From Nocardia carnea (GTDB lineage Bacteria > Actinomycetota > Actinomycetes > Mycobacteriales > Mycobacteriaceae), in contig NZ_JARWPM010000445.1 in NCBI RefSeq assembly GCF_029869215.1, positions 57,863 to 121,862 of the forward strand: a stretch of 64,000 bases of DNA, read 5' to 3'. The notes under the pieces are model-generated. The model was not told the DNA's origin, searched no databases, and saw only the letters and a list, made by a program, of their open reading frames with translations. This document shows positions 52,807 to 61,198 of the stretch, one piece after another. A program made the position numbers and the translations under genes. Position 1 is the stretch's first letter, and every line of letters begins with the position of its first letter.

Positions 52807-53088
52807 TATCCTCAAAAAGTTCTGACCTATGCAACGACGTCGAACCTCGGCCACCGAAATCATGGGTCCGCGCTACAGCCAGGGAGTGTGGAACCGGACC
52901 AGATCGATCCAGACCTGAACGGAGCCTCCCGGTCCCGCGCTCGGCGGCCAGGACGCCCATACCTGGCGTTCGATCGCGTTGCGACCCTCTCGATACCGTG
53001 CGAGGATGCGGTTCGGCTGTCGCCTCGGCCTTGGCCGGAGGTGTATCGCGCCGAAAGCCCATCTTCACGGAAAGTAGGGATATCCGCG

Positions 53089-54324
53089 TTGCTTCGCTCG
53101 GACCACTCAGCCGGCACCATACCGATTCCGAACGATTTCGACGGCCCCCGGGTCGCCCTGTACTCACCGGAATACACCGCCGACCCGTACCCTGCGCACC
53201 AGCAGATGAGGCAGCGCTACGGCGACCTCGTGCCCGTGGAGCTCGCGCCCGGTGTGCCGGCCACCTTGGTGATCGGGTATCACACGGCCCTACGGATCCT
53301 GAACGATCCGGAGCGTTTTCCCGCCGACCCACGCGGATGGCAGAAGACCGTTCCCGCCGACTGCCCGGTACTGCCGATGCTGGGCTGGCGGCCGAATGTG
53401 CTGCGCAGCGCCGGAGCCGAGCATGCGCGGTATCGGGCGGCGGTTTCGGCGGCGCTGGACGGGATCGACCTGTATCGGCTGCACGAGACGGTCGAGCAGG
53501 TGGCGACGCCGCTGATCAACGGGTTCTGCGGGGACGGGCACTGCGAGTTGCTCGCGCAGTACGCGCTTCCCACGATTTTCGCGACCTTGAATACGCTGGT
53601 GGGATGCTCGCCGGAGATCGCGCAGCGGGTGGCCGCCGGGATGACGGCGCTCTTCGACGGCACGGACGCCGCGGCCGGCGACAGAATGCTGACCGAGGCG
53701 CTGGCGCAGCTGACCGCGGAGAAGCGTGCCACGCCGGGTGACGATATCGTCAGCCGGCTGGTCGGTCACCACACGGCGCTCGACGACGAAGAAGTGGTGC
53801 AGCAGCTGGTTCCCCTGTTCGGGGCCGCTATCGAACCGACGCAGAACCTGATCGTGAACGCGCTGTTGCTGATGCTCACCGATGACCGGTTCGGGTCTGG
53901 GATCCTGGGCGGTAGCTTGTCGACCCGGGATGCGCTGGACGAGGCACTGTTCGACAATGCGCCGGTGACCAATTACTGCATGAGTTATCCCCGGCAACCG
54001 GTCATGATCGGCGATACGTGGCTGCCGGCGCATCAACCGGTGCTGATCAGCTTGGCGGCCTGCAACACCGACCCGGCTATTCGCGGTGCGGAGATCGTCG
54101 CCAACCGCTCGCATCTGGCGTATGGCGCGGGACCGCATGCCTGCCCGGCGCGCGGAGTGGCCCAGGTGATCGCGCAGCATACGATCGACCAGTTGCTGGA
54201 TGCCCTGCCGGATATTCGGCTGGCAGTGCCGCCGGAAGAGCTGGAGTGGCGGCCGGGGGTGTTCAATCGCGCGCTGGTCCGGCTGCCGGTCGCATTCCCA
54301 CCGAGCCCGCCGATGAATTCGTGA
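53089..54324 (+). CDS. Cytochrome P450 (CYP157-like), copy 2, with ExxR arginine replaced
   Basis: A 411-residue P450 from TTG 53089 (the start is uncertain; in-frame starts reach back to 52888, but similarity to copy 1 begins after this point). The heme ligand is C352 in YGAGPHACPAR and the I-helix reads AAIEPT. The K-helix is ALDEALFDNAP: Glu is kept but F288 replaces the Arg. It shares long stretches with copy 1 (LVPVELAPGVPATLVIGY, DTWLPA, ISLAACN). No redox partner or other monooxygenase is adjacent, unlike copy 1. The 282 bases before it hold no recognised gene. Confidence 0.82.
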   Translation: MLRSDHSAGTIPIPNDFDGPRVALYSPEYTADPYPAHQQMRQRYGDLVPVELAPGVPATLVIGYHTALRILNDPERFPADPRGWQKTVPADCPVLPMLGWRPNVLRSAGAEHARYRAAVSAALDGIDLYRLHETVEQVATPLINGFCGDGHCELLAQYALPTIFATLNTLVGCSPEIAQRVAAGMTALFDGTDAAAGDRMLTEALAQLTAEKRATPGDDIVSRLVGHHTALDDEEVVQQLVPLFGAAIEPTQNLIVNALLLMLTDDRFGSGILGGSLSTRDALDEALFDNAPVTNYCMSYPRQPVMIGDTWLPAHQPVLISLAACNTDPAIRGAEIVANRSHLAYGAGPHACPARGVAQVIAQHTIDQLLDALPDIRLAVPPEELEWRPGVFNRALVRLPVAFPPSPPMNS

Positions 54325-54434
54325 TCCGCGCCGGGTGGTCCCGCAGCGACGGGACGGCCGACTCCGCCCTACCCCGGAGCGGATTGCGCTCCATCGATCG
54401 CCTCCGTCGCGACAGTTCCACCACCGCTGCCGGG

Positions 54435-55535
54435 TCAATGCAGGCAGTACACCGCTGTCGCCACGGCATAGAGCGAGAGCTCGTTCGAGGTGTCCGCTGA
54501 CGCGGTGACCATGGTCAGGGCCCGATCACGGTCCGATCGGAAGGCGAAGGAAACGTAGCCGAGTAGTTCGCCGCCGTGGCCCCATACCGAGCCCCCGCAC
54601 GGGAGGTCCAGGCGTTGCAATCCCAGACCGTAGTGGAAGCCCATGCCCATCGGAACGGTGTGCCGCATCTGTGCCGACACCTCGGGGCTGAGCACTTTGC
54701 CCGACAGGAGGGCGGCAAAGAACACCTCGAGATCGGCCGTCGTCGAGATCATTTCGCCGGCCGCCCAATCCAAGGACGGGTTCATTTCGGTGACCTCGGT
54801 GCGGGTGCCGTCGATGGTGCGGAATGCCCTGAGCGCAGGGTCGGGGATCTCGGCGGCGGCGCCGGGGACCGTGGTTGCGGTGAGCCCGAGCGGGGTGAGG
54901 ATGCGGTCCTGGATCTCGCTGCCGTAAGGGCGGCCGGTGACGTGTTCGATCAGCAGACCCGCGACGATGTAGTTCGTGTTCGAGTAGCGGAAACGGGTTC
55001 CGGGGGCGAAGTACGGATCGTGGCGCACAGCGGCGGCGAGCAGCTCCCGAGGCCCGTAGGTGGTGAATCGGGCGTCGCCCCGCCAGCGGTTGGTCGACAT
55101 ACCGTCCTCTTTCATGTAGTCGTACAGGCCGCTGGTGTGGTTGAGGAGCTGTCGTACCGTGATCCGGTCGCCACCGGGTATGGGTTCGGGCAGTTGCCCG
55201 GCGATGGGATCGTCCAATCGGATTCTGCCCTCGCCGGCCAGCTGCAGCACCACGGTCGCGACGAAGGTCTTGGTAATGCTGCCGATCCGGAATCGGGTCG
55301 CAGAATTCAGCTGCGCGTCGTGTGTGATTCCACTGCGCGCCGCGTGGATATCGTGATGACGGTCGCCGTCGGATACCCGCAGCAGCACATCGGCGTCCGC
55401 GATTCCCGCCGCCGCTGCCACGGTGCCCGCCAGCACCCGGTCGCGGGCGGTGACCAGCGCCAGGGCCGCGATGGCCGGCATCGTCACCGTGATGATCATC
55501 AGGACGAGCCCGAACCGGAACAACTTCTTTCTCAT
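54435..55535 (-). CDS. Membrane-anchored serine hydrolase (DD-carboxypeptidase/class C beta-lactamase fold)
   Basis: A 366-residue secreted or membrane-anchored hydrolase: a basic start (MRKKLFRFG) and a hydrophobic segment to about residue 28. All three penicillin-recognising motifs are present: SITK (SxxK), YSN in RYSNTNY and HGG in WGHGGELLGY. It resembles the R61-type D-alanyl-D-alanine carboxypeptidase/EstB group; a role in peptidoglycan or small-ester hydrolysis outside the membrane is likely. ATG 55535 is chosen because the signal begins there. It is divergent from the DedA operon. Confidence 0.88.
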   Translation of the reverse strand: MRKKLFRFGLVLMIITVTMPAIAALALVTARDRVLAGTVAAAAGIADADVLLRVSDGDRHHDIHAARSGITHDAQLNSATRFRIGSITKTFVATVVLQLAGEGRIRLDDPIAGQLPEPIPGGDRITVRQLLNHTSGLYDYMKEDGMSTNRWRGDARFTTYGPRELLAAAVRHDPYFAPGTRFRYSNTNYIVAGLLIEHVTGRPYGSEIQDRILTPLGLTATTVPGAAAEIPDPALRAFRTIDGTRTEVTEMNPSLDWAAGEMISTTADLEVFFAALLSGKVLSPEVSAQMRHTVPMGMGFHYGLGLQRLDLPCGGSVWGHGGELLGYVSFAFRSDRDRALTMVTASADTSNELSLYAVATAVYCLH

Positions 55536-55691
55536 GAGGTCCGAAACTAGGATTCGCACCGATCGGCGGCGAGGGTGCACGCCCGCCGTCCATGGTGCGG
55601 AAAACCCCACCCGCGGCGGTGGGGCCGGTCCCCGTGAACCGGGTGGACGGCACCAGTGCCGCGAGTCGGTCTGCTTCATACCGTCCAAATC

Positions 55692-56351
55692 ATGGATATT
55701 GCAATGGAATCCGCCGACGAGCTGACCGGTGTGGCGGCCTGGGCGGTCGGGCTCATGGAACGACTCGGTGGCTTGGGGGCGGGCACCGCCATCGCCCTGG
55801 AGAACCTTTTCCCGCCGCTGCCCAGCGAGATAATTCTGCCGTTGGCCGGTTTCACGGCCAGTAAGGGCGACTTCGGTCTCGCCGAAGCGCTCCTCTGGAC
55901 CACGCTCGGGTCGGTGGTCGGCGCACTCGCGTTGTACGGGCTGGGCGCTCTGCTGGGCCGGGACCGCCTGCGGGCCATTGTCGACCGGATGCCGCTCGTG
56001 CAATTGTCCGATGTCGACCGCGCCGAAGAATGGTTCGCCCGCCACGGCGGCAAGGCCGTGTTCTTCGGCCGGATGATCCCGATCTTTCGCAGCCTCATCT
56101 CCATCCCCGCGGGTGTGGAGCGGATGCCGGTCGGGCGTTTCACCCTGCTCACCACCGCCGGTAGCTTGATCTGGAATACGGTATTCGTGCTGTCGGGATA
56201 CTTCCTCGGCGAGAACTGGCCGGTGGTGGAGACCTACGCGGGCATCGTGCAGAAACTCGTGATCGTGGCGGTGCTGGTGGCAGTCGCGGCCTACTGCGTG
56301 CAGCGCTGGGGCCGGTACCGGCGAGCCCGCCACGCCAGAATCGAGTCATGA
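55692..56351 (+). CDS. DedA family membrane protein
   Basis: A 219-residue DedA/SNARE-associated (PF09335) membrane protein. The re-entrant loop motif ENLFPPLPSEIILPLAG is intact, with the acidic residues needed for function, and GRMIPIFRSLISIPAG carries the essential basic residues. DedA proteins are proton-driven lipid-carrier flippases or transporters that affect envelope stress and antibiotic tolerance. Start codon choice is weak (ATG 55692; another ATG at 55704). The stop overlaps the histidine kinase gene by ATGA, so DedA, kinase and regulator are one operon. Confidence 0.9.
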   Translation: MDIAMESADELTGVAAWAVGLMERLGGLGAGTAIALENLFPPLPSEIILPLAGFTASKGDFGLAEALLWTTLGSVVGALALYGLGALLGRDRLRAIVDRMPLVQLSDVDRAEEWFARHGGKAVFFGRMIPIFRSLISIPAGVERMPVGRFTLLTTAGSLIWNTVFVLSGYFLGENWPVVETYAGIVQKLVIVAVLVAVAAYCVQRWGRYRRARHARIES

Positions 56352-57466
56352 GAACCTACTCGCCGCGGGCCGGTGCCCGTCGCTGCGCCGCGTTCCTGCT
56401 CGGTGTCTGCGGTATCGCGCCCGACCTGGCCGGCGCGGTGGCCGGGCTGTTCGTCCCCCGCTGGGCCCGCCCGGTTCTCGAATGGGAGCGGCGCAGGCTC
56501 GGCGTACTGTTCGCCGACGCGCCGGCAGGGGAGCCCGCGGGCCGGCGCGGGGCCGGATACCTCGGTGTCCGCGTGATGCTGGGGCTGCTGAGCGGTGTGG
56601 TCATCACGCTGCTCGGTGCGGGAATCGTCGTCGCGGCGGGGGTGATCTACGGTGCGTCGACAGGTGCGGCCGTACCGATCCTGGACGCCCCGGACCCCGG
56701 GCAGATCACCTGGAAGACCGCGATCGTCGTAGCGCTGCCCGGGGTGGTGTTCGCCTTCCTCACTGTGCACGGGCTGCTGGGTATCGTCCGTGCGGAGCGG
56801 TGGGCCTGGCAGTTCTTCTCGCGCCCGGGTTCGGGCGAGCTGGCCGAACGCGTCGCCCGGCTCACCAGTACCCGGACCGAGATGTCGGAAGTCCTCGACG
56901 AGGAGCGCCGCCGGATCGAGCGGGATCTGCACGACGGTGTCCAGCAGCGCGTCGTCGCGCTGTCCATCACGCTGGCCCGGGTGGAACGCGAATCCGACGC
57001 CGGGGTACGAGCCGGACTGCACCGGCGGGCGCTCGCCGAGACCGGGCAACTACTCGACGAACTCCGTGAGGTGTCGTGGCGGATCTATCCGGCCATGCTC
57101 GCCCGCGACGGCTTGCACGCGACACTGGAAGCGCTGGCCGACCGCACCCCACTGCCGATCCGGCTGTCCGTCGACCTGCCGGTGCGGGCACCACGACCGG
57201 TCGAATCGGCCTGCTACTTCACCGTGAGCGAAGCCGTCACCAATGCCATCAAACACTCCGGTGCCACCGCACTCGAGATAGCGGCCGGACGCCACGGCGA
57301 TACCCTGTGGCTGCGGATTCGTGACGACGGCTGCGGCGGAGCCGATCCCACCGGGCACGGGCTCGCCGGAATCGCCACCCGGATAAACTCCCTCGACGGC
57401 ACACTCACCATCGATTCGCCGATCGGCGGGCCCACGACCATCGCGGTGGAGGTACCGTGCGGATAA
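56348..57466 (+). CDS. Sensor histidine kinase (NarL-type, HisKA_3)
   Basis: A 372-residue membrane histidine kinase. Two or three hydrophobic segments (about 75-102, 125-145) are followed by a HisKA_3 domain with H195 in ERDLHDGVQQRVV. The HATPase has N box SEAVTNAIKHSG and G box RDDGCGGADPTGHGLAGI. There is no large extracellular domain, so it probably senses the membrane itself. Coupled to the DedA gene before it and to the response regulator gene after it (10-base overlap). Confidence 0.93.
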   Translation: MRTYSPRAGARRCAAFLLGVCGIAPDLAGAVAGLFVPRWARPVLEWERRRLGVLFADAPAGEPAGRRGAGYLGVRVMLGLLSGVVITLLGAGIVVAAGVIYGASTGAAVPILDAPDPGQITWKTAIVVALPGVVFAFLTVHGLLGIVRAERWAWQFFSRPGSGELAERVARLTSTRTEMSEVLDEERRRIERDLHDGVQQRVVALSITLARVERESDAGVRAGLHRRALAETGQLLDELREVSWRIYPAMLARDGLHATLEALADRTPLPIRLSVDLPVRAPRPVESACYFTVSEAVTNAIKHSGATALEIAAGRHGDTLWLRIRDDGCGGADPTGHGLAGIATRINSLDGTLTIDSPIGGPTTIAVEVPCG

Positions 57467-58122
57467 CACTGGCGGAGGATTCGGCTCTGCTGCGGGAGAG
57501 CCTGGCACAACTGCTCACCGCCGAAGGGCACGATATCGTCGATTCGGTCGGCACCGCGGTCGAGCTACTGCATGCCGTCCGGCTGCGCCCGCCGGACCTG
57601 GTCATTGCCGATGTGCGGATGCCGCCGGATCATATCGACGAGGGAATCCGTGCCGCGCTGGAGATCCGCCGGACCCAACCCGAGATCCCGGTGCTGGTTC
57701 TGTCGCAATATGTCGAGCGCCGACATGCCGCCGAATTCCTCACCGGCACCGGCGGAGTGGGCTACCTCCTGAAAGACCGGGTGGCCGCCATCGGATCCTT
57801 CCTCGACGCCGTGCACCGAGTCGGCGCCGGGGGCACCGCCTTCGACCCCGAGGTGGTGCGGCAACTGCTGCTGCACAGTCGCGCCGGTTCCCCCATCGAA
57901 CGGCTGACCACCCGGGAACGCGAGGTTCTCGAACTGATTGCCCAGGGCCTGAGCAATGCGGCGGTCGGTCAGCGCCTGCACATCACCCGCAGTGCGGTCG
58001 AGAAACATATCAATGCGATCTTCACCAAACTCGATCTACCGGCCGGTGACGCGCACAACCGGCGCGTTCTGGCAATACTGGAACACCTGCGCGCCGAGTC
58101 GATGGACGGGCCGGGCGGGTAA
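57457..58122 (+). CDS. NarL/LuxR-type response regulator
   Basis: A 221-residue response regulator from GTG 57457. The receiver has E7-D8, phospho-acceptor D52 (LVIADVRMPP) and the Lys of YLLKD; the C-terminal LuxR HTH is LTTREREVLELIAQGLSNAA to SAVEKHINAIFTKL. It is the last gene of the DedA/kinase/regulator operon and its partner is the preceding kinase. Confidence 0.93.
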   Translation: MRITLAEDSALLRESLAQLLTAEGHDIVDSVGTAVELLHAVRLRPPDLVIADVRMPPDHIDEGIRAALEIRRTQPEIPVLVLSQYVERRHAAEFLTGTGGVGYLLKDRVAAIGSFLDAVHRVGAGGTAFDPEVVRQLLLHSRAGSPIERLTTREREVLELIAQGLSNAAVGQRLHITRSAVEKHINAIFTKLDLPAGDAHNRRVLAILEHLRAESMDGPGG

Positions 58123-58195
58123 CCGCCCGCCGCGGTGTGCGCACCATTCACGCCGGGCGCGTCTCGTGACCGACCGGTTGCGCCTCTTTTCGGAC

Positions 58196-59062
58196 TCACC
58201 AGGCGCCGACCGCTTCCAGCTGCTGGGCTGTTTCCACGAGCCCGGCCAGTGCGGCGGAGCGGGCGCCGGCCGGCCAGGCGAGGAGTGTGGTCGCCAAGGG
58301 GGCGTCGAGGACCGGTACGGCGACGTGTTCCGGCCATTGCCAGGCGCGGCTGGATGCGGGAATCACCAGGAGCGTCCGGCCCAGGGCGACGAGCTGGGCG
58401 AGCTGGGATTGGCTGCGGACCTCGGGGCCGGGGCCCGGCGGGTAGGTGAAGTCGTGGCGGGGCCAGCGGGCGATGGGCAGGTCGGGGACGTCGGTGACCT
58501 CGGCCATCGTCAGGCCGGCGCGCTGGGCGAGTGGATGGGATGCCGGCAGGATGGCGACTTGGCCTTCGGTGCGGATTTCGGCGCTGTCGAGACCCGTCAT
58601 CACGTCGAACGGGGCGTGCATGATGGCGACGTCGGCGCGGCCGTCGCGCAGGAGTTGGCCCTGCTCACCGATTTCACACAGCAGTACCTCGATCTCGACG
58701 GCACCGGGACGGGCGGCATAGGCGTCGAGCAGCTTTTTCAGTAGATCGTGGGAGGCGCCGGCTTTCGTGGTGAGTACCAGGCCCGGCTGTGCGGCGGCGG
58801 CGCGGCGGGTGCGGCGGACAGTGGCGTCGACCGCGTCGAGTGCACGCCGGGCTTCTGCCAACATGGTGTCGCCCGCGGTGGTGAGCGCGACTCCGCGGCG
58901 GTCACGCTGCAGAAGAAGAACTCCCAGACGGCGCTCCAGTTGCTGAATCGCGCGGGACAGTGGCGGCTGAGCCATGTTCAGGCGTTCGGCGGCACGGCCG
59001 AAATGCAGTTCTTCGGCCACCGCGACGAAGTAGCGCAGTTCGCGAGTTTCGAGTCCGTCCAC
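58196..59062 (-). CDS. LysR family regulator of the aldo/keto reductase gene
   Basis: A 288-residue LysR regulator from GTG 59062. The HTH is RYFVAVAEELHFGRAAERL and MAQPPLSRAIQQLE; the effector domain spans about 90-285. It is divergent from an aldo/keto reductase gene, and the 151-base gap contains a perfect LysR dyad 15 bases from its start codon, so it likely controls both itself and the reductase. Confidence 0.92.
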   Translation of the reverse strand: MDGLETRELRYFVAVAEELHFGRAAERLNMAQPPLSRAIQQLERRLGVLLLQRDRRGVALTTAGDTMLAEARRALDAVDATVRRTRRAAAAQPGLVLTTKAGASHDLLKKLLDAYAARPGAVEIEVLLCEIGEQGQLLRDGRADVAIMHAPFDVMTGLDSAEIRTEGQVAILPASHPLAQRAGLTMAEVTDVPDLPIARWPRHDFTYPPGPGPEVRSQSQLAQLVALGRTLLVIPASSRAWQWPEHVAVPVLDAPLATTLLAWPAGARSAALAGLVETAQQLEAVGAW

Positions 59063-59077
59063 CGGTCCAGTATGGCC

Positions 59078-59100
59078 CCTGATACCGGTGCGGTATCAGG
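59078..59100. promoter_or_regulatory. LysR binding box (ATAC-N7-GTAT)
   Basis: CCTGATACC-N5-GGTATCAGG is a perfect 9-bp inverted repeat containing ATAC-N7-GTAT, the classical LysR recognition form with T-N11-A. It lies between the LysR gene and the aldo/keto reductase gene. Confidence 0.75.
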
Positions 59101-59213
59101 TCGGACCGGACCGGTCTTGGACGGCGTAACCGCGCCGCCCGCACGATGTCATCGGAGCGCAGCGGCGGAAACCGAATCAGCCGTCGGCGCCCCCCGACTC
59201 TCGCGAAAGGCAT

Positions 59214-60089
59214 ATGGTGAGCACGATTTCCCTTCCCGGCGGTACCTGGACCCTGGGTGATATGACGGTCACACGGTTCGGCTACGGCGCCATGCAGCTG
59301 GCCGGACCGGGTGTACTGGGCCCGCCCGCCGATCTCGACGGCGCCCGCGCCGTCCTCCGCGAGGCCATCGACCTCGGGATCACCCATATCGATACCGCAG
59401 ACGCGTACGGCCCGCGCGTCACCAACACCCTCATCCGGGAGGCGCTGCACCCCTATCCTGAGTCGTTGCATATCGCCACGAAGGTCGGGGCGACCCGGGA
59501 CGAGCAGGGCGGCTGGCCGCCTGCGCGGACACCAGGGCAGCTGCGCCGGGCGGTCGACGAGAACCGCGCAGCGCTCGGGGTCGACACACTGGACCTGGTC
59601 AACCTGCGACTGGGTGATGCCACCGGGCCGCAGGCGGGCTCGGTGTCCGAAGCCTTCGAAACGCTCGCCGAACTGCAACAGCGGGGCCTGATCCGGCACC
59701 TCGGGGTCAGCAACGCGACACCGGAACAGGTTGCCGAAGCGCAGGCGATCGCGCCGATCGTCTGCGTGCAGAACATGTACAACCTCGCCCACCGCCACGA
59801 CGACGAGCTCGTCGACCGGCTCGCCGCCGAGAACATCGCCTACGTACCGTTCTTCCCGCTCGGCGGGTTCAGTCCGCTGCAGTCCGAGGCGCTGTCGGCG
59901 GTGGCGAAACGCCTGGACACCACGCCGATGTCGGTCGCGCTGGCCTGGCTGTTGCAGCGGTCGCCGAATATCTTGCTGATCCCCGGCACGTCGTCCGTGG
60001 CGCACCTGCGGAAGAACGTCGCCGGCGCCGGTATCCGGCTCGGCAGCGAGGACGCTGCCGAGCTGGAGGCCATCAACGCACAGAGATAG
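59214..60089 (+). CDS. Aldo/keto reductase (YdbC-like)
   Basis: A 291-residue TIM-barrel aldo/keto reductase. FGYGAMQLAGPG starts the barrel, HIDTADAYGP supplies Asp and Tyr of the tetrad, and ATKVG the Lys. The usual catalytic His position (as in LxQLH) reads LVNLRLGD, with Arg, as in the YdbC/pyridoxal reductase-like branch. It binds NADPH through the C-terminal IPGTSSVAHLRKN. GAAAGG precedes ATG 59214. The substrate is probably a small aldehyde. Controlled by the divergent LysR protein. Confidence 0.9.
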   Translation: MVSTISLPGGTWTLGDMTVTRFGYGAMQLAGPGVLGPPADLDGARAVLREAIDLGITHIDTADAYGPRVTNTLIREALHPYPESLHIATKVGATRDEQGGWPPARTPGQLRRAVDENRAALGVDTLDLVNLRLGDATGPQAGSVSEAFETLAELQQRGLIRHLGVSNATPEQVAEAQAIAPIVCVQNMYNLAHRHDDELVDRLAAENIAYVPFFPLGGFSPLQSEALSAVAKRLDTTPMSVALAWLLQRSPNILLIPGTSSVAHLRKNVAGAGIRLGSEDAAELEAINAQR

Positions 60090-60162
60090 TCGCGGGCGAA
60101 CGATAGCGGCTGTCGGCGCGCATCGATCTCGCTACCTTCGAGACCGAGTGTCGCTCAATCGT

Positions 60163-61059
60163 TTACGCCTGCTGCCGGGCGAGGACGCTGCGCGCGTACC
60201 GGGCGATCAAATCGCCGGCGGCTTCGACCGCGGCGCGGGTTTGTTCCGGTCGCACCAGCCAGGTGCGCATGGGGAAGGCCGGTTCCACCAGCTCGACCCA
60301 CGGCCAGCCCGGGAGAAGCCGGTGGGCGCTCGCCTCGCTGAGCAGCACCGCATGCGACCCGGCGACTTCCGCGCAGGCCAGGGCGTTTTCGACGAACGAG
60401 GCGAACTGCCAGATCGGGGCGATTCCGGCTTCGTAGGCGACCGAGATCAGGCGGTCGTGTTCGGCGGGGATCTGTTCGCGGGCGTGCGCCAGTACGCGGA
60501 GGTTGTGGAGTTCGGCCAACGGGCATGTTTCGCGTTCGGCCAGTGGGTGATTCGGGCGGACCGCGAGGCCGAAGGGTTTCTCGAACAGCTCGGCCGAATG
60601 CAGATTCGACGGCGGGTTCTGGTGGACGAGGCCGATATCGAGGCGGCCTTCCTGCACCGAGCGCAGCTGGGCGCTGCTGTTCGCGTCGCTGAAATCTATC
60701 CGGATATCGGGGGTTTCGGCCTGGAAGGCGTGGATCAGGCCGGTGAGCCAGTCGGCCGGGAGCCCCGGGGGCAGGCCGATGGTGATCAGTTCACGGGCGG
60801 CCGATGCCGAGCGGGCGACGTCACGGGTGACAGCCGCCAACCCGAGTAGATGCGCGGCGTGCTGGTAGAGGGCAGTGCCGGCGGGAGTCGGTTCCACGCC
60901 GCGCGGTCCGCGGTCGAGGAGGGTGATTCCGCATTCGCGCTCGAGTTCTTTGATCTGCCGGGTGAGGGCCGGCTGGGACATCACCAGGCGGTCGGCCGCG
61001 CGGGAGACCGAGCGTTCCTCGACCACTGCCACGAAGTATCTGAGATGGCGTAACTCCAC
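60163..61059 (-). CDS. LysR family regulator of the FAD oxidoreductase/MFS operon
   Basis: A 298-residue LysR regulator from GTG 61059; a longer frame to 61110 would overlap the operator and is rejected. The HTH is RYFVAVVEERSVSRAADRL and MSQPALTRQIKELE, then the effector domain (about 90-290). It is divergent from an FAD oxidoreductase gene; the gap contains a textbook ATAC-N7-GTAT box. Confidence 0.92.
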   Translation of the reverse strand: MELRHLRYFVAVVEERSVSRAADRLVMSQPALTRQIKELERECGITLLDRGPRGVEPTPAGTALYQHAAHLLGLAAVTRDVARSASAARELITIGLPPGLPADWLTGLIHAFQAETPDIRIDFSDANSSAQLRSVQEGRLDIGLVHQNPPSNLHSAELFEKPFGLAVRPNHPLAERETCPLAELHNLRVLAHAREQIPAEHDRLISVAYEAGIAPIWQFASFVENALACAEVAGSHAVLLSEASAHRLLPGWPWVELVEPAFPMRTWLVRPEQTRAAVEAAGDLIARYARSVLARQQA

Positions 61060-61073
61060 CTCGCCAGCGTGCC

Positions 61074-61088
61074 ATACCCAGAAGGTAT
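61074..61088. promoter_or_regulatory. LysR binding box (ATAC-N7-GTAT)
   Basis: ATAC at 61074-61077, seven bases, GTAT at 61085-61088, giving T-N11-A. An overlapping self-complementary GGTATACC lies at 61084-61091. It sits just upstream of the LysR start and 111 bases before the oxidoreductase start. Confidence 0.7.
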
Positions 61089-61198
61089 ACCTAACCGCCG
61101 AAACAGGCATTGGACGTGGAGCAGAGGTATCGCAGAGAGTTGTGACTCAGTCCACAGTTGTTACCCGGCGTCCGCCGGGCAGGGTTAGGAGCTCAACG

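Noticed and set aside
55536..56333. Extension of the DD-peptidase-like frame by about 265 codons upstream
   Set aside because: It is antisense to the DedA gene, and the signal peptide starts at 55535.
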